A DNA stretch of 10,800 nt from an uncultured Porphyromonadaceae bacterium. Lineage in GTDB: Bacteria > Bacteroidota > Bacteroidia > Bacteroidales > Muribaculaceae. The stretch is from the NCBI GenBank assembly GCA_905193485.1, contig CAJJOX010000063.1, forward strand, positions 1 to 10,800. Reading direction: 5' to 3'. Shown here piece by piece: positions 4,993-10,800 of the stretch (positions are counted from its first letter, which is position 1; the number at the start of each line of letters is the position of its first letter). A program made the position numbers and the translations under genes. A model generated the notes under the pieces. That model was not told the DNA's origin and ran no database searches. It saw only the letters and a program-made list of their open reading frames with translations.

Positions 4993-7900
4993 ATGAAAAA
5001 GTTTAGATCATCGTCCATCGACATTCGAAATTTAATCGATGTAATATCGTCGTTTAACTATTATCGGTGGTTTGTCAAGACAATAATAGTCCTTCCGCGT
5101 TTTATAGTACTATTTGTGATTTTTTTCGCATCAGGCAATGAAACGAGGGCGCTGACATTGGATGAAATCACTAAGATACACACCATAGTTTCCTGTAAAT
5201 TGCGTCTTACTGAAACTGATTATGCATTTCTTGAAGACAAAGCATCTGGGATACCGGGAATAAAAGATTTTATAAAATCAAAACGCAACGGCCGCATGGT
5301 TGTGCGGTGTCTTGACATGATCAATGAAGCGCTTCTTCAGGATCTTGATAAAAAGGGAGCGTCTAATCTGCCGATTTACCGGCACATCGCTGCCGATTTA
5401 GTTGAGGGACTTGAAAATCAAGTGCGTAATGCCGAAGCTCTCAACTGGTGCAACCGTATCAAGGATGTAACCGCGCTCTATGAGTCAGATTCTGTCGCTG
5501 CAGCATGTTGGATGATATATGCTTCTTTGCTTGATCCATATTCATGCTATGACCTTAATGACGGTTTGTTTCTGGAGGTCGAAAAATGTAAGGAATTGCA
5601 TAACCTTGTGAAAGATCATGAGTTAACTGACCACGAACTGGAATATCGCATACTGAGCTATATATTCTCTTCTTGTGTATTTATGTATATTGAGGATTTT
5701 GAACAACTTTACAGGCGTTATTCAAAAGCGGCCGGATATATTTCAGAGAATGACTCTATATTATTATATTCTTGCGATCAGGATTATCTTCAGGCGCGCT
5801 TGTGTTACGGTAAAGAAACCGGCAACGGACAGATAGAAACCGATTATGAAGCATTATCTCTTCTGGAAAGTTTAAGCGAAAAAGTAGCGGGGACAATAGG
5901 GGAGTATAAGCTTAACTGGATTTTGGGCAGTTTCTATCAGAGTTTCGATAGACTGCTTTCCGCCAGGAAATGTTTTCAGACAAATGTAGATCAATTAAAA
6001 TTAGAGCGTGATTCTTTTCCTGAACATTATCTCCTTAGATGCGATTTAGAGCGATGCGTCATGGCAATGATAGTGTCGGAGATCAATAATACCCATCATA
6101 AATCGGTTGACATTTTTAATGATTATATTGAATCGCTGAAGATATCCGGTCAATCTCATCAAACGATATTAGCCGCTTATGCACGTGTGTTGCAATACTT
6201 TGGCAGTTGTGACTTTATCGATCCTATTTGGGAGGACTATATAAATTATGTGTCTTCATGTCCTTCATCCCCCGAAACGGTATACTCGTTGTTTAATATC
6301 GCGATTAAATCCAACTCATTGGGTCGCAAGAGTGATTGTGAAAAATATCTGCAAAGAGCCGAAGATTTGCTTGATCTGGTCGACAATTCCCATTGGCATC
6401 GATTTAAGTTGTACATTATCAGGGCAAATCAGCTCTTAGGTGTTGGGCAACCGGAAAAAGCTCTGGAATTCCTGTGTCTTGCTGAAACCGAGAGTGAATT
6501 TCTCTCGGATGTTGATCTGCGACTCATGCTATATCGCAGCTTTGTAGAGGTTTATCATGCCATGAGAACAGAACGCCAGGAGTCTGTCACGGATGAGATG
6601 ATTTTGAAATATGTTGAAAAATATAACGCTCTCAAATCATCATCAAAATGGGGTCAGTATGCGACGGATAATGCAAAAATGAGATTTTATGAGATTTGTC
6701 TTAAATATCCGTCGGATAAACATGAGAGATATTTTAAAGAATCTCTCGAAATATGTGAGAAAAATTATGATTATGAGAATGCTGCAATATATTGTGATGC
6801 ACTTGGCTATATTTATGCTGAGCGGGATCAAATAAAAGAAGCGGCCGATTATTATGTTAAAGCAATACAGTATTGTGATGAAGCCGGAGCTTATGGCAGT
6901 ATAGGGAGTAGGATCGGCAAACTGCTGATGTTCTATTCTTTAACAAACAATCAATCTGAAAGACGTAGAGCGCTGCACGAATACATCACAGCAGTTGACG
7001 CCGGCAAATATCCATGCGATAATTACTATCAGAAGATACTTGTAGACCAAATAGGTATTGAGGCTCGGAATGGTGTTTTCTCCGAAGCGAGATATCTTTA
7101 TGAAAAAGTAGTGGATGCCATTGACCGTATTGTGAAATGTTCGAATGGCGACCGAATCACAGCCCTTGTTGCACAATGTCAGAGAATCCGTCTTGTAATT
7201 GATACTTTTTCCAATTTTTCTGATAATGCCATGTTAGACAGCAGGGAGCAAGGTATGCGAACCGGGATGATTACGGAGGCTCGCGACGCCATTGCATCTA
7301 TTCTCCCTGAAATGAAAAATATCGGGGGCATTACTCTCTATCGCGATCTGTTGTGGTTACGCTTAAGGGCGAATATATCCCTTAAGGCGGATTATGAATG
7401 TGTCAAGTCTGATTTTGCCGCACTTGACTCCATAAATGTAACCAGTCAAAATAGTTATGATCAGGGGCTGTCGCTCGGATTAAAAATATCAGCAGCTGTG
7501 GCATATAATGACATTGACCGTTTTTATGAATTGGTAGATTCAATCGGAACCATTGGCCTTTTTGAAAAACATGAAGCTTATTTAGATGTATTTAATCTGT
7601 CGCAACTGATGTTTATAAAAATTTTCAGGGATTGGACTAAGAAAAATTATGCCGAAGCTGAAATGATGGTCACAAAAAGATTTGGAATGGTCAGGAATTT
7701 CATAGGCGATTCATACGGCACCCTGAGTGAAGACGAGCGCATAGGTATGATTACAAACGGAGTGTTCACACCTGTTGATATCAATGCCGTTCTTGCTGCC
7801 AACTATACCCCGACATTGGCTCGGACAGCTTATGATGCATCATTGTTCTATAAGAATCTACTGTTGGAAAGCGATAATCTTATACGCTCGATAGTGATGA

Positions 7901-9279
7901 ACTCCAATGACGCTATAGCGATTAATTTTTATCAACAACTCTGCGAAACCCGTTCCAGGCTCAGCACGATAAATATTACCGACTCCATTTCTCGCGCGGA
8001 ATTCCTGCGTCTGCGTACACTCAACAATGACCTGGAGGCACAAATCGCCACCAGGCTCCCGGATATATCTCGAATGAATATAAAAAGACAAGCCGATTGG
8101 CGTAAGGTCCGCAATAGCCTGAAGGATGGCGAGGCTGCGATTGAGTTTATAATGACCCCCGGAACTTACGGCGCGCTCATTTTGCGGCGAGGTTATGATG
8201 CTCCTCGTTTTGTTCCTCTCATATCATTCGAAGATATTAAGTCTTATATGGGATCAGGTAAGATGAGGGAGAATGATGTGCGCCATCTCTATCTGCCAGG
8301 GGGTGGGCTCAAGAAACATCAGGGTCACCTGTTGTATGAAAAACTATGGAAGCCCCTTGAACCGGAACTTGTCGGGGTCGAACGAATATTTTATACCCCG
8401 GTAGGCGATTTGTGCGCTATTCAGTTTGCCGCTATCGGCGAAACCATGGAGGCTCCGTTGTGCACGCGCTATGACTTGCGTCTTCTCTCGACAACTGCGC
8501 AATTGGCTGACCGCAGCAAAGGGAAGGCAAAGGCACCGGCCGGCAAAACCGTCGATATTGTCGGAGCTGTGACTTATGACGCCGACCCCGGGCTGAACAG
8601 GGGATGGCAGAAACTGGCAAATTCTCATGTTGAGGTTGAACTTGTCGATTCTATATGCGGCATGTCAACGGGATTTGATGTGCGTGACAATCGTACAGGC
8701 CTTGAAGCTTCGGAAACGTGGCTTAACGGAAAATCCGGAAACTCTTCAGATATAATGTTGTTTTCGACCCATGGGTTCTATATGTCATCTGATGATGCAC
8801 GGCGTGAGGATTTTTTTGTCAATAAGGGCCTCGTTTCCGATGACGATGCCAACAAATACATCTCGCCACTTCTGCGCTCAGGACTCATCCTCGCTGATGC
8901 GAATCCTGTATGGACCAATTCTGAACAGCGTGCCGACAATATTGATGGCGTTGTGACGGCCGCCGAAATTGCCAACATGGACTTCTCCTCAACCGAAATG
9001 GTAGTGTTAAGCGCCTGCCAGACTGGTATGGGGGAACCATCTGCCACAGAAGGAGTCAACGGATTGCAACGCAGTTTCAAACTCAGTGGCGTCAACACTG
9101 TGGTGATGTCGCTTTGGGAAGTGAATGACCGGGCTGGCATGATGTTCATGAAAGATTTTTTTACGGGTATAGCCTCCGGTAAGGAACGACATGACGCATT
9201 CCGCGACGCCCAGCTTTCGCTTTTCCGCGAATATCCCACAAATCCCTTCCTTTGGGGCGCGTTCGTAATGCTTGACTGA
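4993..9279 (+). CDS. Exported TPR-CHAT caspase-like protease
   Basis: A 1428-residue protein ending in a CHAT domain (caspase HetF associated with TPRs, a clan CD cysteine-protease fold). Residues 1-29 are basic and polar, 30-48 are strongly hydrophobic (TIIVLPRFIVLFVIFFASG), and T-R-A at 52-54 offers a cleavage site, so the protein is probably exported or anchored in the inner membrane with its body outside. There is no later in-frame ATG that would shorten this N-terminus. From about 55 to 830 it is helical with degenerate TPR-like repeats, for example near 303-335, 450-505 and 597-630. The segment at 955-1030 (LLLESDNLIRSI, then RLRTLNNDLEAQ) and WRKVRNSLKDGEAAIEFIM from 1036 are typical of what precedes CHAT domains. 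The core runs from about 1114 (LYEKLWKPLEPEL) to the end, with catalytic H1260 in FSTHGF and C1342 in LSACQTG, then GLQRSFKLSGVNTVVMSLWE. Both dyad residues are intact. The TPR half is much more AT-rich than the CHAT end. The PPC protein follows after 48 bases. TPRs presumably sense or bind a partner; substrate and trigger are unknown. Confidence 0.92.
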   Translation: MKKFRSSSIDIRNLIDVISSFNYYRWFVKTIIVLPRFIVLFVIFFASGNETRALTLDEITKIHTIVSCKLRLTETDYAFLEDKASGIPGIKDFIKSKRNGRMVVRCLDMINEALLQDLDKKGASNLPIYRHIAADLVEGLENQVRNAEALNWCNRIKDVTALYESDSVAAACWMIYASLLDPYSCYDLNDGLFLEVEKCKELHNLVKDHELTDHELEYRILSYIFSSCVFMYIEDFEQLYRRYSKAAGYISENDSILLYSCDQDYLQARLCYGKETGNGQIETDYEALSLLESLSEKVAGTIGEYKLNWILGSFYQSFDRLLSARKCFQTNVDQLKLERDSFPEHYLLRCDLERCVMAMIVSEINNTHHKSVDIFNDYIESLKISGQSHQTILAAYARVLQYFGSCDFIDPIWEDYINYVSSCPSSPETVYSLFNIAIKSNSLGRKSDCEKYLQRAEDLLDLVDNSHWHRFKLYIIRANQLLGVGQPEKALEFLCLAETESEFLSDVDLRLMLYRSFVEVYHAMRTERQESVTDEMILKYVEKYNALKSSSKWGQYATDNAKMRFYEICLKYPSDKHERYFKESLEICEKNYDYENAAIYCDALGYIYAERDQIKEAADYYVKAIQYCDEAGAYGSIGSRIGKLLMFYSLTNNQSERRRALHEYITAVDAGKYPCDNYYQKILVDQIGIEARNGVFSEARYLYEKVVDAIDRIVKCSNGDRITALVAQCQRIRLVIDTFSNFSDNAMLDSREQGMRTGMITEARDAIASILPEMKNIGGITLYRDLLWLRLRANISLKADYECVKSDFAALDSINVTSQNSYDQGLSLGLKISAAVAYNDIDRFYELVDSIGTIGLFEKHEAYLDVFNLSQLMFIKIFRDWTKKNYAEAEMMVTKRFGMVRNFIGDSYGTLSEDERIGMITNGVFTPVDINAVLAANYTPTLARTAYDASLFYKNLLLESDNLIRSIVMNSNDAIAINFYQQLCETRSRLSTINITDSISRAEFLRLRTLNNDLEAQIATRLPDISRMNIKRQADWRKVRNSLKDGEAAIEFIMTPGTYGALILRRGYDAPRFVPLISFEDIKSYMGSGKMRENDVRHLYLPGGGLKKHQGHLLYEKLWKPLEPELVGVERIFYTPVGDLCAIQFAAIGETMEAPLCTRYDLRLLSTTAQLADRSKGKAKAPAGKTVDIVGAVTYDADPGLNRGWQKLANSHVEVELVDSICGMSTGFDVRDNRTGLEASETWLNGKSGNSSDIMLFSTHGFYMSSDDARREDFFVNKGLVSDDDANKYISPLLRSGLILADANPVWTNSEQRADNIDGVVTAAEIANMDFSSTEMVVLSACQTGMGEPSATEGVNGLQRSFKLSGVNTVVMSLWEVNDRAGMMFMKDFFTGIASGKERHDAFRDAQLSLFREYPTNPFLWGAFVMLD

Positions 9280-9327
9280 ATTTAAATTACCTAACTAATA
9301 ACTTTTTTAACCCAAAAACATTTAAAC

Positions 9328-9996
9328 ATGAAAAAAATTTTTGTTTGCGCCGCTATGGCAATGGTATTTGCATTGAACGGTAGGGCTCAGGAAGTCAAGG
9401 ATAGCGTTCCCGCAATTCCTTCCGAAATGTCCATGATGCAGGTCGCAGGTCAGCTTGTAAAGTACGGTTATGAGAAAGGTGAAGCGCTCCCCATTATTCA
9501 AGCCGTTGAAATCTACCAGAATCTTGGTGGTAAATCTCTTCAGGCCCCAAAGGCTGAAGAGGTTGGAACTCAGGTTGTTTCAGGAGAAAAAGACAGTAGG
9601 GTGTCTTTTGATATAAACCAGCTCCTTGCTGACGCTACAGAACTTGCAGATGGAAATGCCAATCTTATCGGTCTAATCGATGGTCTGAAGAATTCCGCAA
9701 CCCGTGGAGCAACGACAAATTATGACATACATGTTGACCGCGTGAAAGCTCATTCAACAGATGTTTACAATGTGCGGTTCTATGGCGGAGAAACGGCTGT
9801 GGTTGTCGTATCAGGCGATGGTGATACTGACCTTGATCTATATATCTATAATTCAAACGGGAGACTTGTAGCTTCTGATACGGATTATACTGATGATTGT
9901 GTTTGTTCCTGGGTTCCCAGTTACACTTCAACATACACAATCAAAATTGTTAACCGCGGTCCTGTTTACAATCAATATCGAATGGCTATAAATTGA
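9328..9996 (+). CDS. Secreted PPC-like domain protein, partner of the CHAT protease
   Basis: A 222-residue exported protein. MKKIFVCAAMAMVFALNGRA is a standard signal peptide with cleavage predicted after A20, giving the mature N-terminus QEV. Residues about 34-127 are mostly helical (AGQLVKYGYEKGEALPIIQA, then LLADATELADGNANLIGLID) and end in a linker with ATRGATTN. From about 131 to the end there is a beta-rich domain resembling the bacterial pre-peptidase C-terminal domain (PF04151-like): the core DGDTDLDLYIYNSNGRL (164-180) and DTDYTDDCVCSW (184-195) carry a dense set of Asp that could bind calcium. The only cysteines after the signal peptide are C191 and C193. It lies 48 bases after the CHAT gene with no promoter box between, so one operon is likely. 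PPC domains usually assist secretion or folding of secreted proteases; here it is a separate small protein, which could be a substrate, adaptor or regulator. It has no catalytic motif that I recognise. Confidence 0.85.
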   Translation: MKKIFVCAAMAMVFALNGRAQEVKDSVPAIPSEMSMMQVAGQLVKYGYEKGEALPIIQAVEIYQNLGGKSLQAPKAEEVGTQVVSGEKDSRVSFDINQLLADATELADGNANLIGLIDGLKNSATRGATTNYDIHVDRVKAHSTDVYNVRFYGGETAVVVVSGDGDTDLDLYIYNSNGRLVASDTDYTDDCVCSWVPSYTSTYTIKIVNRGPVYNQYRMAIN

Positions 9997-10070
9997 CAAT
10001 GACTTGTAATAACAATCTTAAAGATGCGACGGCTCGTCATTGATGGTTCCTTAAGGTTGTAAATACTGAT

Positions 10071-10132
10071 CAATACCCTGATAACATAAAGAGTCCGGCA
10101 TATGTCGGACTCTTTATGTTATCAGGGTATTG
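10071..10132. terminator. Bidirectional terminator, 27-bp perfect hairpin
   Basis: The arm 10071-10097 and its exact reverse complement 10106-10132 enclose the eight bases GCATATGT. The inner part, AAAGAGTCCG and CGGACTCTTT, looks like an ordinary terminator with A and T flanks; a further AT-rich extension of about 17 pairs makes it unusually long. It lies between the plus-strand CHAT-PPC operon and the convergent minus-strand beta-barrel gene, as expected for a shared terminator. Confidence 0.8.
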
Positions 10133-10149
10133 CGAAATGTTATGTCGGA

Positions 10150-10800
10150 TCAGAAATTGTAGCCGAAGGTGATGTTGAAGCGGTTGGAGTGCATCTTCAG
10201 CGGCACTTTGACGTCAATGTTGTTTTCGTCGGTGACAATCACGTCACGCGCCATGTCGCAAAGGCCGGCAGCTCCTGACAGGGCGAAATAATAGTGGTCG
10301 AAGATTGTGGCGCCAACGCCGAATCCCCATTTGATATCGGCACGGTTGAGGTCGCCGTTCTTGCCGAACAGCGGGCCGCTGACGTTGTATTCGTCAAAGC
10401 CAAGATGGGTCTTGCCCTTGAATGCGATGTCGATTTCGGGTCCGGTGAACACCGAAACGCTGATGTCGGGAGTGAGATCGAAATGGTAGCCGACGTTGAG
10501 TGGGATGCGCACTCCCCACATGCGTGCTGAGGCGCTGTCAAGAGGCTTGTCGCCGAATTCAAGTTCTTCGCCTATGGCATTCTTGTTGATTGAATAGGTG
10601 TTGTAGAAGATGCCGGCACCGGGTTCGAAATAGAGGTTTTTCCACAGGGGGATATTGTAGATCGCTTCAAGGCTGAAGCCCGAACTGTTACCGAAGATGT
10701 CATATTTCAAAATGCTGTTGTCGGCTTTGACGTCGCCGGGACAGGCGAGCTCATAGGATGCGCGCAGGCCGAAGTAGGAGTGGTTGTCGGGGTTGTTAAA
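10150..10800 (-). CDS. Outer-membrane beta-barrel protein, N-terminus beyond window
   Basis: The last 216 residues of a porin-like barrel (PF13568 type, outer membrane protein beta-barrel domain). The frame is open to the right edge and the visible part begins FNNPDNHSYFGLRASYELAC, so the signal peptide and first strands lie outside. A TTG at 10708-10710 could be mistaken for a start, but family-like sequence continues upstream of it. Alternating strands such as FSLEAIYNIPLW, LYFEPGAGIFYN, VRIPLNVGYHFDL and ISVSVFTGPEIDI run through, and the protein ends FNITFGYNF with the terminal aromatic residue recognised by the BAM complex. No plug, TonB box or OmpA domain is seen. It is convergent with the CHAT-PPC operon and separated by the long hairpin. 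Its specific role is unknown. Confidence 0.88.
   Translation of the reverse strand, partial: FNNPDNHSYFGLRASYELACPGDVKADNSILKYDIFGNSSGFSLEAIYNIPLWKNLYFEPGAGIFYNTYSINKNAIGEELEFGDKPLDSASARMWGVRIPLNVGYHFDLTPDISVSVFTGPEIDIAFKGKTHLGFDEYNVSGPLFGKNGDLNRADIKWGFGVGATIFDHYYFALSGAAGLCDMARDVIVTDENNIDVKVPLKMHSNRFNITFGYNF

Noticed and set aside
4993..9996. Gasdermin or type III-E CRISPR defence system
   Set aside because: No gasdermin-like pore protein, Cas gene or CRISPR repeats are present, and both proteins carry export signals; the link to those systems is only the shared TPR-CHAT architecture.
10101..10149. Direct repeat TATGTCGGA at 10101-10109 and 10141-10149
   Set aside because: Only nine bases, one copy inside the hairpin and one at the end of the barrel gene; too short to mean an insertion or attachment site without other support.
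10708..10710. TTG as start codon of the beta-barrel gene
   Set aside because: The frame stays open to the window edge and the residues upstream (SYFGLRASYELAC) fit the same barrel family, so the true start is outside.
1..10800. Insertion sequence, integrase or phage genes explaining the AT-rich block
   Set aside because: No transposase, integrase, terminal inverted repeats or target duplications are seen in the window, so transfer of the CHAT block is suggested by composition only.

Overview
The window looks like a chromosomal segment from a gut-type Bacteroidales bacterium, possibly Muribaculaceae. The evidence is the gene types (PF13568-like outer-membrane barrel, signal peptides ending Ala|Gln, LuxS next to an MTA/SAH nucleosidase) and several good matches to the Bacteroidetes promoter pattern TTTG-N19/20-TAnnTTTG. 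The family is an inference; no rRNA or other marker gene is present.

Layout. Positions 1-3586 are all minus-strand housekeeping genes. Reading in their direction of transcription they are mtnN (nucleosidase), luxS, an AlbA_2/Schlafen-type putative nucleic-acid-binding protein, a 323-base gap holding a promoter and a strong hairpin, a small secreted protein of unknown function, and a lipoate-protein ligase cut by the left edge. MtnN and LuxS perform consecutive steps of S-adenosylhomocysteine recycling and make the AI-2 precursor. Two Bacteroidetes-type promoters lie back to back at 3612-3646, one driving mtnN-luxS leftwards and one driving a secreted esterase rightwards.

Positions 4498-9996 form a different block. 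After an AT-rich spacer of 495 bases with a G8 tract at the expected -33 position of a promoter, there is a 1428-residue exported TPR-CHAT caspase-like protease with an intact His/Cys dyad (H1260, C1342). It is followed after 48 bases by a small secreted protein with a pre-peptidase C-terminal (PPC-like) domain. The two look like an operon that ends at a 27-bp perfect hairpin shared with a convergent outer-membrane beta-barrel gene, which runs off the right edge.

The best candidate for an undescribed system is the CHAT/PPC pair: a caspase-like protease and a small partner that both seem to leave the cytoplasm. Characterised bacterial TPR-CHAT proteins (Csx29 of type III-E CRISPR, gasdermin-activating proteases) work inside the cell. 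The role of this pair is unknown and any function is inference.
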